Shown here piece after piece: positions 14,797 through 23,379 of a stretch of 64,000 bases of DNA. A model generated the notes under the pieces. The model was not told the DNA's origin. It searched no databases and worked only from the letters and a program-made list of their open reading frames with translations. Both the position numbers and the translations under genes were made by a program. How positions within the stretch are numbered: position 1 is the stretch's first letter; every line of letters starts with the position of its first letter. This DNA is from Mycolicibacterium arenosum. GTDB taxonomy: Bacteria; Actinomycetota; Actinomycetes; Mycobacteriales; Mycobacteriaceae. The DNA lies in contig NZ_JANDBD010000008.1 of assembly GCF_024320865.1 (NCBI RefSeq), forward strand, positions 248,001-312,000, written 5' to 3'.

Positions 14797-16995
14797 TTAC
14801 TTGCGCGGCAGGCCCAGAATCATCTGGGCGATGATGTTGAGCTGAATCTCTTTGGTACCGCCGCCGATGAGTTCGGCGGGCAGGTGCAGGTAGTGCTCGA
14901 CCACTTCAGAGGAGTCGTCGTCGACCAGTGCCATCGGCGCGGTGAGCGCGAGCGTCGCCGTTGCGGCGCGACGCAGCATGACGTTCATCGCCACCTTGGC
15001 GATGCTGGAGGCCGGTCCCGCCGCCTGGCCGTCGATGAGCCGAGTCACTTCGCGCACGGCGAGCGCCTTGATCGCGTTGCCGTAGGCGTCGAGTTCACCG
15101 AGCGCACGACACACCGGATCATGCTCGACGCCTTCGGAATTGGCGAGTCTGCGTAGATCCGGCGACCGATCGAAATTGACGTAGCCGCTGATGGCGACGC
15201 GCTCCTGGGCCATGGTGGCGATGGCCAGGCTCCAGCCGTCCGTCGGCCCGCCGAGCAGCATCTCGTCGGGTACGAAGACGTCGCGGAGGAACACCTCGTT
15301 GAAGTGCGCATCGCCGGTCGCGGTCCGAATCGGTTCCAGCTCAACGCCTTCGGAGCGCATGTCGACGACGAAGTAGCCGATGCCGCGGTGTTTCGGCGCG
15401 TCGGGATCGGTGCGCGCCAGCAGTGCACCGAAGTCGGCCCACTGGGCTGACGACGTCCAGATCTTGTGTCCGTTGACCCGCCAGCCACCGTCGACGCGGC
15501 TCGCCCTGGTCGTCAGCGACGCGAGGTCGGAGCCGGCACCCGGCTCGCTGAACAGCTGACACCACAGCGTTTCGCCGCGCATCGTCGACGGGACCAACCG
15601 GGCCTGAACGTCCTGCGAGGCGCCCGACAGCAGCGTCGGCAGCACCCACTCGGCGATGTTCAGCGACGGTCGCACCAGGCTCGGGCGCTTCTCGAACTCC
15701 TCGTCGATGATGAGTTGCTGCACGGGGGTTGCGTCGACGCCCCACGGCGCCGGCCAGTGCGGCTGGATCAGACCGGCCTCGGCGATCAGCGTGCGCTGGG
15801 GGCCGGTGGCGAGGTTGGCGTAGTCACCCTGCTTCGCCACACCGTCGTTCTCCAGGGTGAGCGCCTCGTCGAGCACCGCGGCCACTCGCGCGCGGAACTC
15901 GGGCTCGACGTCGCCGAGTTTCATTGCCGCGTCCCGACTCTCGCCGCGGGTGAGATCGCCCAACTCGGTGGCGATCCGGTTCGCCGGACCCAGCGACGCA
16001 CCGAGGCTGATCGCCCGCCGCCAGTACAGGTGCAGGTCGTGCTCCCAGGTGAAGCCGATCGCCCCGAACATCGTGAGCGCGTCGAGCACCAGTTCCGCGG
16101 CGGGCGCCACCGCGACGAGGGCGGCACCGGCGGCCGCGATGCGCTGCTGTGTCGGCGACTCGTCGAGCGCCCGGACGGCGTCCCAGGCGGCCGACGTGGC
16201 GAGCTCGCTGTTGACGAGCAGCATCGCCGCTTGATGCTGCAGTGCCTGGAACGTGCCGATCGGCTTGCCGAACTGTTCACGGGTGCGGAGGTGCTCGGTC
16301 ACGGCGTCGACGCACCACCGGAGCAGGCCGGAGGCGGCGCTCGCATGCAGCGCCGTCGAGACGCATCGGGCGCGCGCCTCGCCGATGCCGGTCAGGAGTT
16401 CGGTGACGGTGAGCCCCGCGACCCGGACGACGCCCACGTCGGTGGTCAGGTCCGTGCCGCGCCGGGGGTCGACGGTGACCGCGGGGTCCGCCGGGTCGAC
16501 GACACACCAGACGACGGCGTCGCCGTCGTGCGCGGCGACCAGCAGCAGGCCCGCCGCGCACACGCTGAGCGTCGGCGTGGAGGCGCCGCTGAGCACGCCG
16601 TCGGTCAGCTCGAACCCGTCGGTGTGCACCACCGCCGCAGGCGTCCCCGCCGCGAGTCGGCCGAGGACCCGCCGCGCGGCCGGGGTGTCGTCGGCGAGCG
16701 TCGCCACCGCGCCTGCGACGACCGTCGCGGTGACGACACCGGGCAGCAGCGCCGTCGCGGCGGCCTCGACGACGCACGCGGTGTCCGCGAGGGTGCCGCC
16801 CTGGCCGCCGACGTCGTCTGCGAGGTGCACGGCGTGGAACCCGTTCGCGACGAACTCGTCCCACCACTGCGGCAGCTCACCGGCCGCGAGCGCATCGAGC
16901 GACGCGCGGGTCTTGTCGAGCGGTGCGTGGCGCGACGCGAACGCCGCCACCGCCTCGGCGAGCTCCCGCTGTTCATCGGTGACACCGACGGGCAT
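14797..16995 (-). CDS. Double-domain acyl-CoA dehydrogenase
   Basis: Protein of 732 residues holding two acyl-CoA dehydrogenase units in one chain. Residues 1-340 form a first unit with a degenerate middle domain and the REQFGKPIGTFQALQHQAA helix. Residues about 350-732 form a complete unit with CQLFSEPGAGSDLASL, the FAD-contacting WTSSAQWADF, and a C-terminal GGGTKEIQLNIIAQMILGLP. This is about twice the usual 380-400 residues and mimics the two-subunit FadE heteromers of mycobacteria. It presumably oxidises an acyl-CoA (fatty acid or steroid side chain). The ATG at 16995 was chosen for the GAGAGGGG ribosome site upstream; an upstream in-frame extension has no homology. Divergent from the hydrolase at 17043. 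Confidence 0.88.
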   Translation of the reverse strand: MPVGVTDEQRELAEAVAAFASRHAPLDKTRASLDALAAGELPQWWDEFVANGFHAVHLADDVGGQGGTLADTACVVEAAATALLPGVVTATVVAGAVATLADDTPAARRVLGRLAAGTPAAVVHTDGFELTDGVLSGASTPTLSVCAAGLLLVAAHDGDAVVWCVVDPADPAVTVDPRRGTDLTTDVGVVRVAGLTVTELLTGIGEARARCVSTALHASAASGLLRWCVDAVTEHLRTREQFGKPIGTFQALQHQAAMLLVNSELATSAAWDAVRALDESPTQQRIAAAGAALVAVAPAAELVLDALTMFGAIGFTWEHDLHLYWRRAISLGASLGPANRIATELGDLTRGESRDAAMKLGDVEPEFRARVAAVLDEALTLENDGVAKQGDYANLATGPQRTLIAEAGLIQPHWPAPWGVDATPVQQLIIDEEFEKRPSLVRPSLNIAEWVLPTLLSGASQDVQARLVPSTMRGETLWCQLFSEPGAGSDLASLTTRASRVDGGWRVNGHKIWTSSAQWADFGALLARTDPDAPKHRGIGYFVVDMRSEGVELEPIRTATGDAHFNEVFLRDVFVPDEMLLGGPTDGWSLAIATMAQERVAISGYVNFDRSPDLRRLANSEGVEHDPVCRALGELDAYGNAIKALAVREVTRLIDGQAAGPASSIAKVAMNVMLRRAATATLALTAPMALVDDDSSEVVEHYLHLPAELIGGGTKEIQLNIIAQMILGLPRK

Positions 16996-17042
16996 CGGCC
17001 ATCCCCTCTCGTGTTCGGCTGCGCATCGCGCATGCTGTTCCG

Positions 17043-17912
17043 ATGAGTGTGGCACCTACGCCGTTCAGCACCGTTCGCGACGACGGCGTTCGGATCGTGT
17101 CCGATCGGCTCGGCGATCCGGACGCGCCCGCGGTGGTGTTCCTGCACGGCGGCGGGCAGACCCGGCGCTCCTGGGGAAAGGCGGCCGCCGCGGTGGCGGC
17201 GCGCGACTGGCAGGCGGTCACCGTCGACTTCCGCGGGCACGGCGAATCGGACTGGTCCGACGAGGGCGACTACCGGGTCACCACGTTCGCCGCCGACGTC
17301 ATCGACGTGTTGTCCGCCCTCCCGCCGCGACCCGTTCTCGTCGGCGCCTCGCTAGGCGGCTTCACGTCGATGCTGCTCGCCGGTGAGCTGGCGCCGAACA
17401 CGGTGCGCGCCGTGGTGCTGGTCGACATCGTTCCCGACATGGACCCGTCGGGGGCGTCGCGGATTCACGACTTCATGCACGACCGGATGACGTCGGGCTT
17501 CGGCTCCCTCGACGAGGTGGCCGACGCCGTGCAGGCCTACAACCCGCATCGTCCGAGGCCCACCGACCTCGACGGGCTGCGCGCGAACCTGCGCGAGCGC
17601 GACGGCCGGTTCTTCTGGCACTGGGACCCGAAGTTCATCGACGGCACGTCGGCGCTGCCGCCCGTCGAGGTGACCGAGGTCGACCGCTGCCACGCCGCCG
17701 TGGACGCCATCCTGCGCGACGGGGTGCCGATGCTGCTGGTGCGCGGCCAGATGAGCGACCTGGTGACCGAGGATCGTGCGCAGGCGTTCCTCGCCCGCTT
17801 CCCCGCCGTCGAGTTCGTCGATGTCGGCGGCGCGGGGCACATGGTCGCGGGCGATCGAAACGACCTGTTCGCCGACGCGGTGGTGGAGTTCCTGGTTCGC
17901 CACGCACGATGA
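17043..17912 (+). CDS. Alpha/beta-fold hydrolase
   Basis: Protein of 289 residues with the full hydrolase pattern: VVFLHGGGQTRRSW (oxyanion loop), DFRGHGESDW, VLVGASLGGFTSML (nucleophile Ser in G-A-S-L-G), an acid near LLVRGQMSD and GGAGHMVAGD for the catalytic His. It resembles epoxide hydrolase/haloperoxidase-type members but no specific substrate is indicated. It overlaps the following LLM oxidoreductase by 4 bases (ATGA), so the two are translationally coupled. It stands divergent to the double acyl-CoA dehydrogenase with a 47-base gap, sharing the promoter region. Confidence 0.9.
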   Translation: MSVAPTPFSTVRDDGVRIVSDRLGDPDAPAVVFLHGGGQTRRSWGKAAAAVAARDWQAVTVDFRGHGESDWSDEGDYRVTTFAADVIDVLSALPPRPVLVGASLGGFTSMLLAGELAPNTVRAVVLVDIVPDMDPSGASRIHDFMHDRMTSGFGSLDEVADAVQAYNPHRPRPTDLDGLRANLRERDGRFFWHWDPKFIDGTSALPPVEVTEVDRCHAAVDAILRDGVPMLLVRGQMSDLVTEDRAQAFLARFPAVEFVDVGGAGHMVAGDRNDLFADAVVEFLVRHAR

Positions 17913-19096
17913 GCACGCCGGGTCAGAATGGCCGCATGCGCTTCGGAAACTTCATGGCCCCCTTCCACCCCGTCGGCCAGAATCCGACCCTCGCCCTCGA
18001 GCGGGATCTCGACCTGATCGTCGCGATGGACCGGCTCGGCTTCCACGAGGCCTGGATCGGCGAGCACCACTCGGCCGGGTTCGAGATCATCGCCTCGCCC
18101 GAGGTGTTCATCGCCGTCGCCGCCGAGCGCACCAAGCACATCAAGCTCGGCACCGGGGTCAGTTCGCTGCCGTATCACAACCCTCTGATGCTGGCCGACC
18201 GGATGGTGCTGCTCGATCACCTCAGCCGGGGGAGGGTGATGCTCGGCTGCGGCCCCGGCCAGCTGACGTCGGACGCGCACATGCTGGGCATCCCCGCCGA
18301 CGAGCAGCGGCCGCGAATGGAGCAGTGCCTCGAGGCCATCATGCGGCTGCTGCGCGGTGAGACGGTCACCATGACGACGGACGGCTTCACCCTGCAGGAC
18401 GCGTGTCTCCAGCTGAAGCCCTACAGCGACCCGCTTTTCGACGTCGCGGTCGCGGCGTCCTTCTCCCCCACCGGACCGCGCGGCGCGGGCAAGCACGGCG
18501 TCGGCATGCTGTCGATCGCGGCCACCGCGAAGCAGGGTATGGACATGCTGGCCCACCACTGGGCGACCTGGGAGGAGGTGGCCGCCGAGCACGGCCACGT
18601 CGCCGACCGCTCGAAGTGGCGTCTGGTGGGGCCGATGCATCTCGCCGAAACCAGGGAGGAGGCGGCGCGCGACGTCGAGTACGGCATCGCGCAGTTCTCC
18701 CGCTACTTCAAACACATCCTGCCCGCGGGTCCGGTGCAGGGCGACACCCCCGCCGAGATCGTGGCCAACAATCGCGATCACGGCTTCGCGGTGATCGGCA
18801 CACCGCAGGACGCGATCGAGAAGATCTCCGAACTCGTCGAGGCGAGTAACGGGGGCTTCGGCGCGTTCCTCCTGTTCGATCAGGACTGGGCCAGGCCCGA
18901 CGCCAAGCTCCGCAGCTACGAACTGTTCGCCGAGTACGTGCTGCCCCACTTCACTGGTCAGCTGGCCGGCCCGGCCACGTCGCACGACTGGGTCGTCGGG
19001 AGCGGCACGCAGTTCGTCGACCGGGCTGCGCACGCGATCGGCAAGGCGATCGACGACCACGCCGCCGAGCGGGAGGCCAGACAGGCCGCACCGTGA
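17909..19096 (+). CDS. LLM-class flavin-dependent monooxygenase
   Basis: Luciferase-like monooxygenase of 395 residues. Segments include MRFGNFMAPFHP at the first strand, EHHSAGFEIIASPEVFIAVAAERT, the GTGVSSLPYHNPLMLADRM motif and GRVMLGCGPGQL of the FMN-binding TIM barrel. Members oxygenate long-chain aldehydes, alkanes, monoterpenes or sulfonates with reduced FMN, some using F420 instead. It is coupled to the hydrolase upstream, which could act on its product. Limonene-monooxygenase-like proteins are close relatives, but which substrate is used is not deducible. The first methionine is at 17909; an alternative ATG at residue 10 gives the conserved start. Confidence 0.9.
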   Translation: MSTPGQNGRMRFGNFMAPFHPVGQNPTLALERDLDLIVAMDRLGFHEAWIGEHHSAGFEIIASPEVFIAVAAERTKHIKLGTGVSSLPYHNPLMLADRMVLLDHLSRGRVMLGCGPGQLTSDAHMLGIPADEQRPRMEQCLEAIMRLLRGETVTMTTDGFTLQDACLQLKPYSDPLFDVAVAASFSPTGPRGAGKHGVGMLSIAATAKQGMDMLAHHWATWEEVAAEHGHVADRSKWRLVGPMHLAETREEAARDVEYGIAQFSRYFKHILPAGPVQGDTPAEIVANNRDHGFAVIGTPQDAIEKISELVEASNGGFGAFLLFDQDWARPDAKLRSYELFAEYVLPHFTGQLAGPATSHDWVVGSGTQFVDRAAHAIGKAIDDHAAEREARQAAP

Positions 19097-19186
19097 CCGG
19101 GTTCTTGGGATCGGTAGCCGGTCCGGCGCGATGAGGTTCTCGTCATGACACCACCGAACGCGTGGTGCATGACGAAAGGAACACCC

Positions 19187-19444
19187 ATGAACGTCCTCAG
19201 CCGTTACCAGGAGCAGGTCAACCGGATGGACAAGAACTACGCGCTCGTCATCGGCATCCTGTCCGGTGTGACGCTGCTCTGGGTGGTGTGGCGCCTGTTC
19301 TGGCTGGCCTACTCGGCGATCGCGTTCTCGAGCTACGGCCTGTCGGCGTTCTCGCTGATCTTCTCGCTGGTGTGGACGCTCGTCATCGGTGGGCTCGCCG
19401 CGGTCAACGCGTTCGTCTTCCTGCGCCGCTACAAGCAGCCCTGA
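19187..19444 (+). CDS. Small two-helix membrane protein
   Basis: Protein of 85 residues with two hydrophobic helices (about residues 20-42 and 52-75). A short amphipathic start (MNVLSRYQEQVNRMDKNY) precedes them and a basic end RRYKQP follows. The ATG at 19187 has a good GAAAGGA ribosome site at 19173-19179. No family was recognised. It lies 32 bases upstream of the first PknF-like kinase gene and in the same direction, so it might belong to that operon. Function unknown. Confidence 0.7.
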   Translation: MNVLSRYQEQVNRMDKNYALVIGILSGVTLLWVVWRLFWLAYSAIAFSSYGLSAFSLIFSLVWTLVIGGLAAVNAFVFLRRYKQP

Positions 19445-19475
19445 CACCAGCAGCGGCCGGAAGAGGGTGAGTGCG

Positions 19476-21371
19476 GTGGGTGATCGTGAGCCCGTGGAGG
19501 GGACGGCGTTCGGCCGCTACCAGCTGATCGAACTGCTGGGACGCGGCGGCATGGGCGAAGTCTGGCGGGCCCACGACACCGCCATCGACCGCGAAGTCGC
19601 CATCAAGACGCTGCTGCCGCACTACGCACAGGACCCCGATTTCACCGAACGGTTCCGCCGTGAAGCACGCGCGGCCGCACGGCTCGACGATCCGCACATC
19701 GTGCCGATCTACGACGTCGGCGAGATCGACGGACGCCTCTACGTGATGATGCGGTTGATCTCGGGCCGGGACCTCCTCAGCCTGCTGAGCGCGGGCCCCC
19801 TGGAGCCGGCGCGCGCGGTGCGGATCGTCGAGCAGATCGCCTCGGCCCTGCACCACGCGCACCAGGAGGGCCTGGTACACCGCGACGTGAAACCGTCGAA
19901 CATCCTGGTGGGCGAGAACGACTTCGCGTATCTCATCGACTTCGGCATCGCGCGCTCCGCGGGTGACTCGGCGTTGACGTCGGCGAGTTCCGCCGTCGGC
20001 ACGTGGGCCTACATGGCGCCGGAACGCTTCAGCACCGGTGACATCGCGCCGAGTTCCGACGTCTACGCCCTGGCCTGCGTGCTCTACCAGTGCCTCACCG
20101 GCGGAGTGCCGTTCCCCGGCGACACGCTCGAGCAGGTCGCGGGAGCGCACATGGTGGTGCCGCCGCCGAGACCGTCGCACGGCCACGTCGCCATTCCGAC
20201 CGCGCTCGACGACGTCGTCGCCGTCGGTCTGGCCAAGCGACCCGCCGACCGGTATCCGACCACCGTCGACCTCGCCAGCGCGGCGCAGCGAGCCATCACC
20301 GCGCCGATCGCTCGTCCGGACCCGGCGTACGCGCAGACCTGGTCGCCCTCGGGCGGGCCCGCTGCGACGGATCCGCCGACCGTGGTCGCCGGCCGATCCC
20401 GCCGGCGGACCGCAATCCTGATCGGTGCACTGCTCGCGGTCACCGCTCTGATCGCGGGCGGCGTCTTCATCGCCGCGAGACCCTCCGAGGAGAGCCGAAC
20501 CACCACCGCCACTGAACAATCGGCTGCGCTGCCGGCACCGACACCCACCGGGCCGCCGCCGAACACCGGTCCGCTGACCGGCCTGTACCGGGCCGATTTC
20601 GGTCCGATCACCCACCTCAACGACGTGCCGGGACCCGATCCGTCCAAAGCCTCGGACAGGTTCGCGATCCGCTCGACGTGCCTGCCGACGGGATGCGTTG
20701 CGAACGCGACCCGACTCGAAGGCACCGTGGCCTACGCGAAACCGTTCGTCCTCGACCGGATCGGCGACCGCTGGTTCGCCGTCGGCCTCAGCGCGGTGCC
20801 GTGCAAGACCGATCAGGCCACCGAAGCCTGGGAGGTGATGTCACTGCGACCACAACCCGACGGCAGACTGGCGGGCGAGTTCATGTCGCTGACAGGCAAC
20901 GACTGCCTGATGAAGCGCACCGTAACGCTCACCCGCACAGGCGATGTCGATGTCGAGAGCCTGCCGGATCCGGCGTCGCTCGCGCCGCGGGTGCGCTCGC
21001 CCGCCGAAGGCCTGTGGGGCGAGTACCTGCAGACGCGGACGTTCCCGCGGGTCGGCCAGCAGCAGCAGGCCACCTATCGCGTGAACACCCACTGCGTGCG
21101 TACCGGCGACCGCTGCATCAGCTTCATGTGGGGTCCGAACGGTGAGGCCAACCCACTGGTGTTCGACAAGGACGCGTGGGCGCTGTTCACCGAGACCGAC
21201 GTCGTGTGCCGTGGCGCGACGATGCACGTCAAGAAGACCGGCCGGTACCCGCTGCCCGCCCCGGCGCAGACACCGATTCCGGAACTCAACGGCTCCGGGC
21301 GACAGGATCAGTCCGCGCCGTGTGCCGCCGAGGTCGAGTTCACCGAAACGATGACGCGGACCGGTGATTGA
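19476..21371 (+). CDS. PknF-like receptor Ser/Thr protein kinase, copy 1
   Basis: Receptor kinase of 631 residues. The cytosolic kinase domain (about 15-275) is complete: GRGGMGEVW P-loop, catalytic Lys 44 (VAIK), HRDVKPSN with Asp 137, DFG with Asp 155, and APERF. A Pro-rich juxtamembrane region leads to one membrane helix (about 310-333), then an exported part (about 365-631) of two related halves, each holding four cysteines and each ending TRTGD. The start GTG 19476 has AGAGGGTGA 6-8 bases upstream; GTG 19467 is an alternative. It is followed without a gap by its paralogue and then by a double-FHA ABC transporter, the arrangement of M. tuberculosis PknF-Rv1747. The likely role is phosphorylating that transporter in response to an extracellular signal. 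Confidence 0.92.
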   Translation: MGDREPVEGTAFGRYQLIELLGRGGMGEVWRAHDTAIDREVAIKTLLPHYAQDPDFTERFRREARAAARLDDPHIVPIYDVGEIDGRLYVMMRLISGRDLLSLLSAGPLEPARAVRIVEQIASALHHAHQEGLVHRDVKPSNILVGENDFAYLIDFGIARSAGDSALTSASSAVGTWAYMAPERFSTGDIAPSSDVYALACVLYQCLTGGVPFPGDTLEQVAGAHMVVPPPRPSHGHVAIPTALDDVVAVGLAKRPADRYPTTVDLASAAQRAITAPIARPDPAYAQTWSPSGGPAATDPPTVVAGRSRRRTAILIGALLAVTALIAGGVFIAARPSEESRTTTATEQSAALPAPTPTGPPPNTGPLTGLYRADFGPITHLNDVPGPDPSKASDRFAIRSTCLPTGCVANATRLEGTVAYAKPFVLDRIGDRWFAVGLSAVPCKTDQATEAWEVMSLRPQPDGRLAGEFMSLTGNDCLMKRTVTLTRTGDVDVESLPDPASLAPRVRSPAEGLWGEYLQTRTFPRVGQQQQATYRVNTHCVRTGDRCISFMWGPNGEANPLVFDKDAWALFTETDVVCRGATMHVKKTGRYPLPAPAQTPIPELNGSGRQDQSAPCAAEVEFTETMTRTGD

Positions 21372-23369
21372 TTGACTACGCACCCTCGCAGCGATCGTTA
21401 TGGTGAGCCGGTGGAGGGCTCCTCATTCGGCCGCTACCAGCTGATCGAACTGCTGGGACGCGGCGGCATGGGCGAAGTCTGGCGGGCTCACGACACCACC
21501 ATCGACCGCGTGGTGGCCATCAAGATGTTGCTCCCCCACTACGCGCAGGATCCCGAATTCGAGACGCGATTCCGCCGCGAGGCCCGCGCCGCCGCGCGAC
21601 TCGACGATCCGCACATCGTGCCGATCTACGACGTCGGCGAGATCGACGGACGTCTCTACGTGACGATGCGCCTCATCAAGGGCCGGGATCTGCAGGCCAT
21701 ACTCGCCGACGGTCCGCTGGAACCCGTTCGCGCCGTACGGATCATCGACCAGATCGCATCGGCACTGCATCACGCGCATCGGAACGGACTTGTGCACCGC
21801 GACGTCAAACCGTCCAACATCCTCGTCACCGACTCCGGTTCCGGCGCCGATTTCGCGTATCTCATCGACTTCGGCATCGCCCGCAGCACGACCGACACCG
21901 TGCTGACCGCCGCCGACACCACCATCGGCACCTGGGCCTACATGGCTCCGGAACGCTTCAGCTCCGCGGAGACCCACCCGAGTGCGGACGTGTACGCGCT
22001 CGCATGCGTGCTCTACCAGTGCTTGACGGGCGACGTACCGTTCCCCGGAACCACACTGGAACAGGTCGCGGTCGGGCACATGGTGGCACCGCCGCCGAGT
22101 CCATCGCAGGAACACGACACCGTCCCGACGGCGCTCGACGACGTCATCGCGACGGGTTTGGCCAAACAACCCTCCGACCGCTACGGCTCCGCGGTGGAAC
22201 TGGCGGCGGCCGCGCAGCGAGCCGTGGAGCGACCGACCGATCCGGGAATCTCGCCGACGCCGGCTGTGCTGCCGTATCCCGACACGGGACCGCGGCGGCC
22301 GGCTCCCGCGCCGTTGACGCAGCCCTGGCAGTCCAGTAGCGAGGCGCCCACCGCGCTCGCAGACGTCCGGCCGGGAGCGCCGTCGAAGCGACCGCTGCTC
22401 GTCATGGGCGCGGTGGTCGGCGCCGTGCTCCTGGTGGCCGCCGCCGTGTTCGCCGCGCTGACGCTGACCGGGAACTCCGACGAACCCGTCACCGCGACGT
22501 CCCCGCCGAGTGGCGCGCAGCCACCGAGCGTCACCGGTCCGCCGCCGAACACCGGGCCGTTCACGGGGGTGTATCGCGCCGACTTCGCCCGCGCCACCAA
22601 TCTCGACGGTGCCGTGCCACCCGGCGGCGGACCCTCGACGGGCACCTTCGGTGTCCGCTCGGTATGCGCGGACAACGGCTGCGTCGCCACCTCGTCAATG
22701 CGGAACGGCGCCGAGTTCCTCGCGCCGTCAGTGGTATTCGACGAAGTGGGCGACCACTGGCTGGCCGTGACCGTCGCGCCCGGGATCTGCCGGGGCGTCA
22801 CGACCGACACCTGGCAGGTGTTCCGGCTGACACCCCGCCCCGACGGCACACTCGCCGGTGAGCACATCAGGATGACGCTCAACCAGTGCGCCGAGAAGCG
22901 CGACGTCACCTTCACTCGCACCGGCGATGTCGACGTCACCGCCGACTTCTTCGGCTTACCCGACCCCGCCGAACTCCCGGCTCGAGTGGTGTCCCCCGCC
23001 GAGGCGCTGAGAGGCCGCTACCACTTGACCCGCACCTATTCGATCCCGAGTATCCCCGCGCTGCAGGATGACTCGTCGGCGGTCACGTACTGCCTTCGCA
23101 CGGGCGATTCGTGCATGACGTACTTCGTGCTCGCATCGGGCGATCTCCCGCTCGTTTTCGACAGCGGGAAGTGGACGGTCACCGACCGCACCGAGGGGCC
23201 CTGCCCGAGCGGCGACATCTCGCAGTTGACCACCGACATCTCCTTCCCGCTCCCCGAACCTCCGCAGAACCCCATCGCAGCGCTCAGTGGCACCGGCAGG
23301 TGGGTGCAGACGGGCAGTTGCGCGGTCGATATGACGTACACCGAGACCTTAACGCGCACAGGCGATTAG
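21372..23369 (+). CDS. PknF-like receptor Ser/Thr protein kinase, copy 2
   Basis: Receptor kinase of 665 residues, a tandem paralogue of the preceding gene; the first 180 residues of the kinase domain are nearly identical in motif layout. It has the GRGGMGEVW loop, Lys 51, HRDVKPSN with Asp 144, DFG with Asp 165, a membrane helix around 340-362, and an exported region of two halves (about 396-519 and 545-665). Each half has four cysteines and a terminal TRTGD. The exported domains have diverged far more than the kinase domains, suggesting different ligands. The frame begins at a TTG (21372) directly after the previous stop; a GTG at 21411 is a fallback. Ends 10 bases before the ABC transporter start. 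Confidence 0.9.
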   Translation: MTTHPRSDRYGEPVEGSSFGRYQLIELLGRGGMGEVWRAHDTTIDRVVAIKMLLPHYAQDPEFETRFRREARAAARLDDPHIVPIYDVGEIDGRLYVTMRLIKGRDLQAILADGPLEPVRAVRIIDQIASALHHAHRNGLVHRDVKPSNILVTDSGSGADFAYLIDFGIARSTTDTVLTAADTTIGTWAYMAPERFSSAETHPSADVYALACVLYQCLTGDVPFPGTTLEQVAVGHMVAPPPSPSQEHDTVPTALDDVIATGLAKQPSDRYGSAVELAAAAQRAVERPTDPGISPTPAVLPYPDTGPRRPAPAPLTQPWQSSSEAPTALADVRPGAPSKRPLLVMGAVVGAVLLVAAAVFAALTLTGNSDEPVTATSPPSGAQPPSVTGPPPNTGPFTGVYRADFARATNLDGAVPPGGGPSTGTFGVRSVCADNGCVATSSMRNGAEFLAPSVVFDEVGDHWLAVTVAPGICRGVTTDTWQVFRLTPRPDGTLAGEHIRMTLNQCAEKRDVTFTRTGDVDVTADFFGLPDPAELPARVVSPAEALRGRYHLTRTYSIPSIPALQDDSSAVTYCLRTGDSCMTYFVLASGDLPLVFDSGKWTVTDRTEGPCPSGDISQLTTDISFPLPEPPQNPIAALSGTGRWVQTGSCAVDMTYTETLTRTGD

Positions 23370-23379
23370 CGGTACCCGG

